Part shown: one piece after another, positions 18,632-29,511 of the stretch
Layout of the letters: each line of letters begins with the position of its first letter
How positions within the stretch are numbered: position 1 is the first letter of the stretch
Source of the DNA: Prostheceraeus crozeri
Taxonomy: Eukaryota > Platyhelminthes > Polycladida > Euryleptidae
DNA length: 64,000 nucleotides
Assembly (NCBI GenBank): GCA_907163375.1
Contig: CAJQUW010003216.1
Location: 1 to 64,000, forward strand
Direction: 5' to 3'
The notes under the pieces: model-generated
What the model saw: the letters and a program-made list of their open reading frames with translations, nothing else
Told to the model about the DNA's origin: nothing
The model's database searches: none
Position numbers and translations under genes: made by a program

Positions 18632-18953
18632 AATGAAGAAATGAGTAAATTGAGCGATGTACCTTCCTTTTATACTTTTCCCAACTACCTTGATGAAATG
18701 TGAAGTTAGTATGGAGTTGGGAATGATAGAGTTGAATTCGCCGTTTGTTGACGCGCAACCAGATGCGATTTCCAATACGTGAATGTCTTTTCATATAGAA
18801 GTATTTCAAATCCTTCATGATATGATGTAGAGACTGAAAATGACGATAAGATAAAGCAAACTCTCTTCTCACATTTCCAGTTGAATCTTTGAAATAGACG
18901 TTTCGATCATGATCCGTTTCAATACGTTGTAGAGAATCTAATTTCCAACTCAT
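18303..18953 (-). CDS. PC4-like protein 2 with Ser/Pro-rich C-terminal extension
   Basis: 216 residues. Residues 5-50 follow the PC4/SUB1 single-strand DNA-binding pattern: LDSLQRIETDHDRNVYFKD, then FALSYRHFQSLHHIM (PC4: RYVSVR...KVLIDI, then GISLNPEQWSQLKEQI). Residues 50-110 add a basic/aromatic region shared with the neighbouring paralog. The rest is low-complexity Ser/Thr/Pro/Gln, ending acidic (DMEEGEVCDVESD), like an activation domain. The 3' half overlaps the TBP-like gene in another frame. PC4 proteins are cofactors that bridge TBP/TFIIA and activators. Both copies keep the frame open. Confidence 0.55.
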   Translation of the reverse strand: MSWKLDSLQRIETDHDRNVYFKDSTGNVRREFALSYRHFQSLHHIMKDLKYFYMKRHSRIGNRIWLRVNKRRIQLYHSQLHTNFTFHQGSWEKYKRKVHRSIYSFLHYEAPSLHHRQHSPSLQTLHQNRSRNITPTPSKQQVLPLPTSNVNGEDEQFTESSTLPKWNCTDSRRPFSFIGAVNALRVTETTTSDMEEGEVCDVESDCGQYGDLYSIE

Positions 18954-18975
18954 GGTGCGTGGTAGTCATGTCTGA

Positions 18976-19317
18976 TTAAGATTTGCATAGTAGGGCGATG
19001 AACTCACGACGAATAAATGTCATGATGGAGCGATGTATGTATCTTCTATACTTCTCCCAATTGTATTTGCGAAATGAGAAACAGTTTGCGGAATGAGAAT
19101 GGCAGATTTGAATTTCATTGTTGCGACGTTGAAGCCAAACTTGATCACCCAAGGAGATGAATTTTAATGTTTCAAAATATTCCAAGTCCCTCATGATATC
19201 ATTGAGGTTGACACATTGTCGCCATGTTAATGTAATACCTCTTGATGTATGACCATGAGAATTTTTGAAATGTACGTTTCCATCACGATCAACTCTGATA
19301 TATTGTAGAGAGTCCAA
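18976..19317 (-). CDS. PC4-like protein 1
   Basis: 113 residues or slightly more. The pattern LQYIRVDRDGNVHFKNSHG followed by RGITLTWRQCVNLNDIM matches the PC4 beta-hairpin and the 'kGIsL...qW..L' helix start. The C-terminal half (SFRKYNWEKYRRYIHRSIM) is shared with PC4-like 2, so the two are tandem paralogs separated by 22 bases. P2 has an equivalent (45129-45497) with a slightly longer start. Confidence 0.5.
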   Translation of the reverse strand: MDSLQYIRVDRDGNVHFKNSHGHTSRGITLTWRQCVNLNDIMRDLEYFETLKFISLGDQVWLQRRNNEIQICHSHSANCFSFRKYNWEKYRRYIHRSIMTFIRREFIALLCKS

Positions 19318-19367
19318 AATCTAAGTCTTCATGATGTTATGCAAAGTCGCAGATCAGCAATATAAAA

Positions 19368-20148
19368 ATGTCGTTTTATCATATTTTGCTTAGCAATGCG
19401 GCCGCAAATAGATTTGCTAGTAATCGCACTCTTTTCTACTCCCATTGATCATACACAACAGCTAAATGGAAATTGGGAAGTGGGTGTCACTCAACTTGTT
19501 CATAGCAACTGTGTCTATACTTTTGATCATGAGGTGATCACTATTAATATGAGACGTACAGCTGCTTACCAATGTGAAAAGGGCTGCCGAGTGTACATTC
19601 CACAGTGGCCAAAGAAAGATCTCTTATCATGTAAAAAGTATATATATGATTTCCTGAATAAAGCGTGTAAACATATTGTCCAATTTACTCCGCACAATGA
19701 TGATCATAATTATGTACATCATGTAGTTGAGAAAGATTAGATTGTTGGTTTAAGTCCAAGTTTAAGAAATGATTCAGGTTACCTCGCTAGCGCCTTAACA
19801 AGCTATGATAATTATAACGTTAATTACCACCCAAGTGGTCATAAACAGTTAATATATCGAGAGGAAGCTTATTATGTAGATCTTATTCCAAGAAATGAGA
19901 AGACGTTGGTGAAGAAGATTGTGATTAAGCCAAGAAAGACAAACATGACTCCTGAAACATTATTGAAGAAATTTAATTATCTTCTTCGAGTTGATGGCAA
20001 ACAAGTGGCACCATTGACTTATATCAAATCATCTAATCATATTGCAATAAGTAAATTAAATGATGATGATCTAGTATTAGTTTGTTCAAAAGATTTTCAT
20101 AAAGATGCTGTGACAAGTATCACACTCCATTTCCGAATGAAGAGTTAA
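19368..20148 (+). pseudogene. Minor-capsid-like (penton-type) protein 1, P1 copy
   Basis: The start MSFYHILLSNAAANRF recalls the Polinton protein that opens with an LPSN-type motif. Then come FSTPIDHTQQLNGNWEVGV and, at the end, TSITLHFRM, which match the start and end of the second gene (20188) in pattern, so the two are paralogs. Polinton members of this type are thought to be minor capsid (penton) proteins. This copy is a fossil with a few breaks and looks shorter than in P2. Confidence 0.55.
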
Positions 20149-20187
20149 TGCAAACGTATGCTAATATATTTTTCCAATGTGAATAAT

Positions 20188-21632
20188 ATGGAAAGTGAAA
20201 ATAAGGACTCGTTTCTAGTCTACTTACCCAGTAATGCTTCTATGAATAAATTTCCCAAAAATAAACCATCAGACTATCGAGTAGAATTAAATCGTGCACT
20301 ACATTTAGAAGGTGAATTGGAGGTTGGCGTTTCTAGTATTTGCTATGATAGCAATATTCAGAATGTGAATGATTTGGAAGAAATGATATTGACTCCTCGC
20401 ACCCATGATGGAATAACGATGAATAATGCATTCCAGTTCCCATACAATTTAACGTCAGATGGAAAGTGGAACTATGAATGGATTCAGATAAAATCAGATT
20501 ATTATGGTCCATTTGGGAATGAGAAAATTATTAAGGCATTCAATAGTGGTAATACTTCCATCATGAAGAATAAGGATCAGAAAGCTTATGAGTTTACTAT
20601 CTATCATTGGAGTGGGAGACAGTTCCTTCACTACATCTAACATCAATTGCTACTGCAAATGTTAAAAAGTTTTATTCAAATCGAATCAACAAATTTCTAT
20701 ATAAATTTAAAATATTTGATGAAGATGTTGTAGAATGTGAAGAACGCATCATTTTGAAAAAGCGTGGTGTTCAACCTTTATCACTTATTGAGTTAGTAAA
20801 ACGATGGAATGAGACTGTGGGTAAGAAGTATGGAGAGAAAATTATGGCGGACAAAAATAAGTTGGTTATTCAGAAATATAATGACAAACTTACAGTTTAT
20901 TTCTCTCCAACCTTGCGTCATTTTGTAAGACATTATACACCTATTATTGGAAGCGGTGTGGTGTATGCTTCTCATGAATATCACACTAAAGCTGATTCAG
21001 TTAATGATGAATGGTGGGTGGACATCTATGGTGATCGCATCAAGAAAATTTACCAGTCTTATCAAGAATCTAAAGTTGCTATCAATATAATGCCGCGTCT
21101 ATATCATACAGTTGAAAGCTTCATTCATGTAGTAAATCCTTATATACAACAGAAGTTGAAGCATGTGATGAAAAGTAAATATGATGTAAAGACACACCAC
21201 ATTTCGTTTTCAATTGAAAATCAACGCGTTGTTCTGAAACTGGGTGATGACATTCAATGTCAATTGAGTAAAAATTTGAAAAAACTCTTTGGTTTTTCAA
21301 TGCTACAAACTGTGTTTACTGCTGCGCATACGATTGGTATAGAAACACCAATGACACTTGATAAACATGAACAGCACCTTTACATTCAAAGTGATTTGAT
21401 TCTACCTATTTCTGTTGGTGAGAAAAAAGAATACATTTTACGTGATTTCATTCATGATAAAGACGCTTCATATGGAATAGTCGAGAAGATGTTTGAATCT
21501 ATTTTCTATCATCCCGTCATCAAACAAACTATACCCTCTATTGCTATCAAAATTACCAATGGTTTACAAGAGTGCATCCATGTGAAAGATACTAAATCCC
21601 TCGTAACTTTAGTGTTTCGGAAAACAAAGTGA
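20188..21632 (+). pseudogene. Minor-capsid-like (penton-type) protein 2, P1 copy
   Basis: It opens with DSFLVYLPSNASMNKFP and LHLEGELEVGVSSICYD, the hallmark 'PSN ... W/EVGl' beginning. It ends with a strand-rich segment and SLVTLVFRK, comparable to the end of protein 1. The full length would be near 480 residues. Polinton relatives are assigned to the penton. This copy has about one break; the rest is well preserved. The plus-strand aataaaaat at 21654 could serve as its poly(A) signal. Confidence 0.65.
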
Positions 21633-21810
21633 AGTCATTGTGATATGTTTATTGAAATAAAAATATGTGTATGAAAAAGTCTTTTCACAGATATAGGGGA
21701 ATGGGCTGACTGTAGGCATATATTCACAAGGAAGAAACGATCTCATGCGATACATAAAACAACCATGTATATCTACAAAAAGCAACATCAAAATACTGAG
21801 TTAAAGTTGA

Positions 21811-24800
21811 TTATGTCAATACATCTCCTGAATGTGGTAGCGTTAGTTTTATTCTTTTGGGTGGAGGTATGTTTGTGTCAGGATGTCCATGTGGAAGAGA
21901 TGTGTTATGTCTTATCCAACACCTCTTATCCTCCCATGCTGAAAGTGCCCGTTTCCTAAAAGTATGAGTTTTGATCTCATGCGACTTAGATTTTAAGATT
22001 GTCATATTGACAAACGTTATATTTTTATTTCTATAGGCTTTCCTGAAATTTTTATGTTTCATGTTAGAGACCAATGATCTTGATATGCCTTTAGCACGCT
22101 TAATACTATCGTCGCTATCCTTTAATTTCACACTGTACATTTTTGGGTGGAGGAGAATCATTTCATCTATTTCCTTCCCTGCTGTCTCATCCTTAAAGCA
22201 GCCAAGTTTTGCCTTATTTTTGATGGAGTAGAGTGGGTGATCAGTAGGATAATTTGATGCATCAAAATATCTTTCTAAAGATTTTCCTACTTCATTGAAA
22301 TTTAAATCTTTTTGAGTGGTAATACCTAAGAAGAAACTATCTGTATCACCACCCAACAAACGAACCTCTTTTACGAGAGGACATGGTTTTAGTATTTTAT
22401 GAAAGAGTTGGTACATTTCAAGCTTAGAGTAATCTAGTACAGCTTGGCCAATATAGATGGGCTTGCACAACTGAACTTCAGATTTTATCATTTTAACACC
22501 TACAAGGTCCCCATCGATAATGTCTCTATCGATGAATAGAGGTCATGAGACCAATTTCTTAAATTTTTTACATCATTGACTAGTTTATAGTTTACACGTT
22601 TTCTAACATCCTCCATCGTCTTACCAAATAGACTATTATTCTTATACTTATAAAAATCTTTTTCAAAATTACTTTGGGCTAGTGCACGTTTCTGGCTGTT
22701 GCTATCAATATATGGTTTGAGGAAGGCTTTCTGTCTAAATTTAATAATGCGGTGAACTCTTTTTAAAATCATACCCATTTTTAAATAAAATTTTAAGATG
22801 GAAAAGTGGACTAGATAGTTTTGCTTATCATATTGGGTGAGTAAAAGTTTGCGGCAAGGCTTATAGTCGGGTTGACCGCATGATTCTAAATCTTTATGAA
22901 ATTGTTTCATAAAGTCGGAAAACATATCTTTGGTCACTTCACCTGATTCGGGTGCGAGTGGAAAATCTACGGTTTTATGTTTAATATTATTTGGATAGAT
23001 TAGATCTATCTCAAAATAATATCCCCAATCACCTTCATCTGGAATTGCTAGTATGTTAGAAGGGTTGGAGAGATGCTGAATTTCACTATCATCTAACCAG
23101 CTAAACTCAGAGTGAGGGAGTGGTTTGGATAGTGAACTACCATATAAATTATTTTGGTCATAATACTTAAGATGAGTCTGATCATCGCCTACTAATTTTG
23201 ATTTTAACCTATGTTTATTTACAAATGTGAGACCACCGCGAATTCCTCGCTCAAATAGATTATACATCTCTGGATCTTGTAAGAGATGAATGGTCTCACC
23301 AGTCATTTTAAAAGCAGACTTAAATGACATGGCTGGCAGACTGACAAAGTGGACGGGATCTAACTTATCTTCTTCTAATGCCACTCGTCGAAACTCCTGA
23401 AATACATCAGCCAGCAAAAATACATCTAACTTAAGATAGGCAATCATATATTCGCCAAATGTATGGCAGTCAAATTTTATCCATGCATCTTGTGCATGAT
23501 CATAATCTTCGGTCTTACATTCTGCTCCGGTCAAATCATTTTTAAATTTATCTATGGGCGGAAGAGAAGTCTCGCCGAGTTTACTAATCGCATCAAAATA
23601 TGCATATGGAAAGACTCCTTTCCGTGTGATGACTTCATCGGTTAGATTTGGATATTGTTTCTTAAGATTTTGTGTTAGTGGAAGAGACTTTAGATTTTGC
23701 ACGAGAGAGGCCAGTGATGCAGCCATAAATTGGTAGGAATCTAAAAATTTTATATTAAAATAGACCGTCTTATTTTCTTTAGTTTTATCGACAGGCACTT
23801 TTGCTGTCATGGCCATAAACTTCTCTCTCGTTTGTGCTATTACATCAAGCTTCCACTCTTTCATTTGACCTAAAGTTCCTTTTATTATCATATGGCTGTC
23901 GTAGCCCTTGAAATTATGGAAAATGACGGGTAATGTACGCCGTTTCATCCTAAGTGAAAAATTGCATTTTGAACATAGTGCGTTTCTAAATTTACCAGTG
24001 ATGTGGTCATGGTCGCGCACTTTCTTAATCTTATCATCATCAAATGTTTTCCTACATTTGAGGCAAACGTTGCAACTATCAAATTTTGCTTGATCATCTG
24101 CTGTCATATGCAATGATCTGCGATAGAGTTCACCATCATACTTTTGTTGAAATTTTACAGCCTGTTCGAGGAATTGTAGGAATTGGTAAATACAATCCTC
24201 ACCTTGCCAGACGTGCATTTTATTTTTTCTATTTTGGAAATGGTCATGCCATACTTCATAGCAGGAAATGGCTGCTGCTCGATGGGTGTTATCATCGATA
24301 TAGCATTCGATGTCAGCATAGATGACACGAAGAGGACTTAGTTCATCGCCATTCTCTCTATATGAAAACTCCTTATCTTTGGGCATGCGCTCCATTTGTA
24401 GTTTACCTCGCTTACACCATTCGTAATGAGTTTCAAATTTGTTTTTACTCCTAAAGTTCCGAATGCATCTGTCACAGTAATAAATCTCTGATGAGGTAGA
24501 ATTTCTTAAGTGGTGGTATAAGCGAGAAATTTTGGGAATACCGCAGTAGTGCCATTCCTCACTATCATCCTGTCTTACTAATAAAAGGTTGACAACGTGC
24601 TCATAACAACTCGAACGCGAGTTGTAGCGGACACCCTTCAATCCCTTTTCCCAAACATGGAGAACTATTTTGATGTTGTTCAATTTTTCAAATTTTTCTA
24701 TATCTTTAATTTTCATATCTTCACTATTGCAGTCATCAAACCTTAATTCATTCTCCCACTGTAGATACTTACTCTTACGGTATCGGCTATTCCGTACATC

Positions 24801-25800
24801 ATTATAGAGGAGAATGGAGAGGACGGCATACTTAAAACAGTGCGATTCGCAATTTACAGAAATGACTGCTGTTTTATTTTTTAAATTTTTCGGAAGTTTA
24901 AAGGAGCCTCTTCCAGAGTAGTTTTCTAATAAAGTGATTTTAATCATGGCGGTCTCAATACCATCAAAAACGAGTCCACTATCATGCTCGTTAAATTTAT
25001 CTATGTTTAATTTTAACCATTGGATATGAAAATTTATCGAAGACTCGCAGTCTACAACTTCGGTTGCAGGAGAGGAGGGTATGTGAAACTCCAACCTCTC
25101 TACTATTTGACCAGTATGGTGGTCGATTTTTACATATTTTATTTTGAGATAGATGAGCGCCTTCATTCTAAAATTGACTAAATTGTTGAAGAGCGCACCA
25201 ATCAAAGATGAATTTTGATGAAACCATTCTTCAAAGTCAGTAATGGTTTCTGAGGATTCCATCTGGTAGTTCCTCAATAAATTATTTATCGACACTTCAG
25301 AGAGTCGGATAGAGGAGGTGCTGTTAGTATAACTATCGTCACTGTGTGTATGTCGAAGTCTATGTGAAGATAGTTCAAAATGTGACTCAAAAGACTGAAT
25401 GCATAAATCGCAAGAAAAGGAGACATCGTTAACAGAATCATCCCCACCTTCGGAGACTGATGCTGACTTAGGTCTACAAACACCTCGCTTGATGTGTCGG
25501 ACGAGATCACGCTTCCTCGTGAAGATGCGCCCACAGTCAGCACATTCCCGATCGTCGCATTCTCGCGACAATGTTGATATGGACTCGCTCGAGATGGGAC
25601 TGGTATCACCTGAAAGAGAAATCATTCTATCATCTCTGTTCAAGTCTCAGTGTATTGTTACAACCTACCTTGACTCAACAACTCTAAACTTTCCTCGAGA
25701 AGGGAGGGCGTTGGTGATGAAGTTGATGCCTGAAAATTGAGGAAGATGCTATTAGCCACACGTTTGAGGGAGATGAGTGAAGAAATTTTCAACTTACCAT
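21811..25800 (-). pseudogene. POLB: Protein-primed family B DNA polymerase (P1 copy)
   Basis: Two N-terminal C2H2 fingers (CADCGRIFTRKRDLVRH, CDLCIQSFESHFELSSH), a conserved N-domain, and a further Cys/His finger (CDRCIRNFRSKNKFETH) come first. The exonuclease follows (Exo I YADIECY, Exo II FHNFKGYDSH, Exo III YMIAYLKLD), with an HNH-like Cys/His cluster (RDHDHITGKFRNALCSKC). The polymerase motifs are YDQNNLYGSS (A), NNSLFGKT (B) and GGDTDSFF (C). At the 5' end the ATG (25800-25798) abuts a GTAAGT donor, and there are two short GT-AG leader introns. It is a fossil with about one or two breaks. PolB would copy the element from protein-primed ends. Confidence 0.9.
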
Positions 25801-25977
25801 TTCAACGAAATCAAGTTTCAGGTTGATACTTCAACAAGATAGAGACTTCACTCAAATTTGGAATTCACGAGAGAGCAGTTCACTTGTACGCCTCAAATAT
25901 AGAATTCGCCAGAGAACACTTCACTTATATGTCACAAAGACAGAGTGAAATGACACGAATGTCACTTTACATACATA

Positions 25978-26017
25978 CTTTTATATTCATCATCCATTGG
26001 CTGTTCATTCTGATTGG
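25978..26017 (-). promoter_or_regulatory. PolB promoter: two CCAAT boxes and TATA
   Basis: In minus-strand order: CCAAT (26017-26013), CCAAT (26000-25996), then TATAAAAG (25985-25978), about 180 bases upstream of the PolB ATG. The spacing resembles the left-end early promoter (5532-5579). The region also separates the divergent 149-residue gene starting at 26075. Confidence 0.65.
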
Positions 26018-26074
26018 TCGCTTGTTGATACTTAAGAATTAGAAAACATTTCAAAGTTATTATTCACAGTCAAC

Positions 26075-26524
26075 ATGACAAGCCCTCCGACAACACCAAA
26101 CACAAAATTCTCTTATCCATGCTCAACACCAAAGGCGCTCGTTGCACCAAACGCTCCAACGAAGGGGAAGGTAGAGAAGGTGTACCGACTGGACAATATC
26201 AGAAAGTTGTCATTACCAGCGGATGAGGAAGAGGAGAGTGTATGTGAGAAGGAGTGTCCCGACTTAACAGGCGTGAGGTGGAAGTATCTCCAGTACGATA
26301 CTGACAATGTGATGGAGATCACCAGCACGAAATTCCTCCACCAATTATGGGAGTGGTACACCCCTAACTCCCAGCCACGAACTATGGCGGAGTGGGAGTA
26401 CATCGACAAAGTGAGGCTCGCAGTGGAAGAACGATTGAAGCAAGTGAACTGTTTTTGTGATCTATGTGAAGCCAGACTCTGGGACGATATTGACGATGAA
26501 TACCTTTTGAAATACATGCCATAA
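26075..26524 (+). CDS. Acidic 149-residue protein of unknown function
   Basis: The N-terminal 60 residues are Pro/Thr/Ser/Lys-rich (TSPPTTPNTKF). The rest is acidic and aromatic, with WKYLQYDTDN, KFLHQLWEWYTP and a C-terminal CFCDLCEARLWDD. P2 has a 147-residue version with a few substitutions and a small length change in an acidic run, so the frame is under some constraint or the copies are young. It is transcribed divergently from PolB. I recognise no family; the CxxC pair could bind metal. Confidence 0.6.
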   Translation: MTSPPTTPNTKFSYPCSTPKALVAPNAPTKGKVEKVYRLDNIRKLSLPADEEEESVCEKECPDLTGVRWKYLQYDTDNVMEITSTKFLHQLWEWYTPNSQPRTMAEWEYIDKVRLAVEERLKQVNCFCDLCEARLWDDIDDEYLLKYMP

Positions 26525-27480
26525 TAAATTTTTATTTCGTATTATCTTTGCTTTCATACTGACTTACTTGAACGGGGCTTCAGTGGATGATTTAACCATG
26601 TATACATTTTCATTTGGAAATAGTAGCACGCTTAGTTTAACTTGCAAATCTTATAACATTTCATATGGGTGGTAATGGTAAATGAAATAGTGTTAAATAA
26701 AATTAAGATAGCTTACACTTCTGATACAGGGATAGCAATCGACTGCAATCCATGTGTAAAGAGCTTGTTAGACTCGCGGTAGAAGAACGATTGAAGCAAG
26801 TGAACTGTTTTTGTGATCTATGTGAAGCCAGACTCTGGGACAATATTGATGATGAAGACCTTTTGAAATACATGCCATAATAAATGTTTATTTCGTATTA
26901 TCTTTGCTTGCTTTCATACTGACTTACTTGAATGGGGCTTCATTGGATGATTTAATCATGTATACTTTTTCATTTGGAAATAGTAGCACGCTTAGTTTAA
27001 CTTGCAAATCTTATAACATTTCATATGGGTGATAATGGTAAATGAAATAGTGTTAAATAAAATTAAGATAGCTTACACTTCTGATACAGGGATAGCAATC
27101 GACTGCAATCCATGTGTAAAGAGCTTGTTAGACTCGCGGTAGAAGAACGATTGAAGCAAGTGAACTGTTTTTGTGATCTATGTGAAGCCAGACTCTGGGA
27201 CAATATTGATGATGAAGACCTTTTGAAATACATGCCATAATAAATGTTTATTTCGTATTATCTTTGCTTGCTTTCATACTGACTTACTTGAATGGGGCTT
27301 CATTGGATGATTTAATCATGTATACTTTTTCATTTGGAAATAGTAGCACGCTTAGTTTAACTTGCAAATCTTATAACATTTCATATGGGTGATAATGGTA
27401 AATGAAATAGTGTTAAATAAAATTAAGATAGCTTACACTTCTGATACAGGGATAGCAATCGACAGCAATCCATGTGTAAA
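26401..27480 (+). repeat. Tandem triplication, 360-base unit
   Basis: The 3' end of the 149-residue gene plus its 3' flank is present three times: 26401-26760 (more diverged, holding the real gene end), 26761-27120 and 27121-27480 (nearly identical). P2 has a single copy. The identical last two units mean the array expanded after P1 and P2 separated. Each extra unit carries a promoterless gene tail and an aataaa signal. Confidence 0.85.
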
Positions 27481-27512
27481 GAGCTTGTTAGACTACGGAA
27501 GAGAGAAGTGTG

Positions 27513-28812
27513 TTATGTTGCGTGTGGCGCGTGAGTGTCCTCCCATTTCATTCCATTCATCATTTTTCTTCCCCTCTGCATTCCATATCCGAGGATATGT
27601 GGCGGGCTTGGGACCGCTTTAGCTGCATTAGAAGGTTGGCCCTTAAAAGAGCCCATGGGTCGTTCTCCGTCCACCGACACTACTACTGCAAACACTCTGA
27701 AAGGAAAATAATAGGAGATTAGATGAGCTACAAAAATGATTATGTCGAATAGACTTACTGGGAACCTTCTTTCTAACTTTTCTGACGACGAAGTCATCAA
27801 GCTCTCCATTGATATTCATCGTCATGTGGAGGCAGCGAACTCCATCCCCCTCGTAACACAACTGCGTTTCGTTCAAATCGCTGGAGATTGTGGGGGCATC
27901 ACATATATTATTCTCAAAGAGGGGAAGATGAACCTCATAGACTCTCCTTTTTCGACACTTCAAACGCTCATGCAGTCGCTCCACTTCACCCGACAACCTC
28001 TTATTAATAGCCTTCACCTCCTCCGTCTCCTTCACCACGCTTCGCATCCGCTCTATCTCTTCATCCTTCCTCGACACATTCGCCTGTAAACTTTCCACCA
28101 AACCTGCCTTCCTCATCAACTCGCTCCTTTCCGCCATCCATTCCTTTTCCTTCTTTCTCAAGCTCTCCAACTCTTCCCTCGTTGCCCTATACCCCTCAAC
28201 CTTCACCATCAGCTCTTCATTCTCCTTAAAAACTTTTCTATTATTACTTTCCAAAGCCATCACACGATCCTTCATCCTCACAAATACCTCCGTATCATAC
28301 GCCTCTTGCTGCCGTGGCGATGACGCTGCCATCGGCTTAGCCACTTCCTTCCCCTCCCACTCTTCCTTCAAATCCGCTATATCCCCAAACAAATCTTCCA
28401 TCACCGCATCCAAATCAACATCATCCTTCTTCTTCATTTTCGCTCTCAACTCAACTTCCACACTCGAACTCCCATCACTCGCATTCCTCACCACTTTCTC
28501 CCCAACCACGTCCTGAATCATTGCCAACGTCTTCCTCACCTCTTCCCTTTCCAACAACTCTCCCTCAAACCATGTCTTGAACCCCTTCTCTTCGATGTTC
28601 CCACTCTCACACTGTAAATGCGCCTTGATAAATTCCTTCTCATCCCCCATCACACATTTCCGACAAGACACACACAACCTCAACATCACTTTCCTCTCAT
28701 GGCCCATCGTCCCCTCTTTTTCTTTTAAATGCTTCTTCAGCTCACTACCTCTGGCAATCTTGCCACAACTGCACTTGCCAACCAACATCTTAGCATTAGT
28801 CGGTTTTGTCAT
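27513..28812 (-). CDS. Zinc/coiled-coil protein of family A (P1 copy)
   Basis: A 389-residue frame (28812-27643) starts with Cys pairs (GKCSCGKIARGSELKKH, LCVSCRKCV), then an acidic linker, then a long Glu/Lys/Arg-rich coiled coil (residues about 180-280: VMALESNNRKVFKENEELM). The end carries a GTAAGT donor, an acceptor and a C-terminal tail (RPMGSFKGQPSNAAKAVP, GYGMQRGRKMM) that is the best conserved piece relative to P3. The start follows a strong acceptor (ctttacag). The TATA box is more than 600 bases upstream across a leader intron. The function is unknown. Confidence 0.65.
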
Positions 28813-28819
28813 GATAATT

Positions 28820-29441
28820 CTGTAAAGATAGAGTAAAATTTGATAGCAAGTGTTTATAGGATACTACTTGCTGATATGCATTGAAAGACTAAGTCATCAA
28901 ACATTTGATAGCAAGCCAGCAACCGTTTGGGTGTTAAGCTCTTGAATCCGTTACAGGCATTACTCAGAGGGGATCTTATCCCAGCTCCAAGGCCTCGACC
29001 CACAAATCCAACCTCGATCGGACAGAGCGTGCGTCATATCACTGTGTTGGTATCCGGGCCCCAGTTTTGACATGAAAACCGGTGGAGTTATTTGCAAGAG
29101 GAAACGACCCAAGTCACAGAGACTCATAAACGGCTGCTTTTTATTCAAAAACTTTAATTATTATCATTAAATATGAATTTAAATTTTTCAGTACTTTAGT
29201 ACTACTCATAAAACGTTTATAAGTAGTCTGTCACCTACAGCATAGCAAACGCTGTCGAATGTTTTTGAATCAAGTCTAAAGGACTTGTAGAAGCAAAGTT
29301 ATAGCCGTTTGAAGATTTCGGCCTATTATCATCAAATGGTCAGTCATGCTATACTGACTAACCTATAAGTCTGACACCTTAGCTGATATCAGCAATATAA
29401 AGTCAGAAGTCCGATATCGGAACTCAAGAGAAACGACTTAC
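28820..29441 (-). other. 622-base leader intron of the P1 coiled-coil gene
   Basis: Donor ctacag/gtaagt (29442/29441) and acceptor tctttacag (28822-28820) flank it on the minus strand. It contains the conserved block 28904-29114, a perfect-arm palindrome at 29201-29227 and two TTTGATAGCAARY motifs (28839, 28904). No gene is supported; the 62-residue frame inside is not conserved as protein. Confidence 0.6.
28904..29114. other. Conserved noncoding block, P1 copy
   Basis: Counterpart of 2175-2383 (P3) and 35398-35607 (P2). It is identical to P3 over roughly the first 110 bases. Confidence 0.6.
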
Positions 29442-29488
29442 CTGTAGTCAGTTTCTCAACTTAGTGAAATTCCTCTCCCGATCCCGTT

Positions 29489-29496
29489 CTTATATA
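29489..29496 (-). promoter_or_regulatory. Distal TATA box of the P1 coiled-coil gene
   Basis: TATATAAG reads on the minus strand, followed about 40 bases on by a splice donor. It lies directly inside the subterminal repeat array, so the element's right end acts as the promoter. Confidence 0.6.
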
Positions 29497-29511
29497 CCCT
29501 GTGAATATGCA

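Noticed and set aside
18632-18775. Longer N-terminus for the TBP-like protein
   Set aside because: These residues overlap the PC4-like 2 frame and have no TBP counterpart; the start at 18631 gives the usual core size.
28960-29148. 62-residue frame inside the conserved intron block
   Set aside because: It is open in P1 and P2 but not conserved as protein in P3; conservation is at DNA level.
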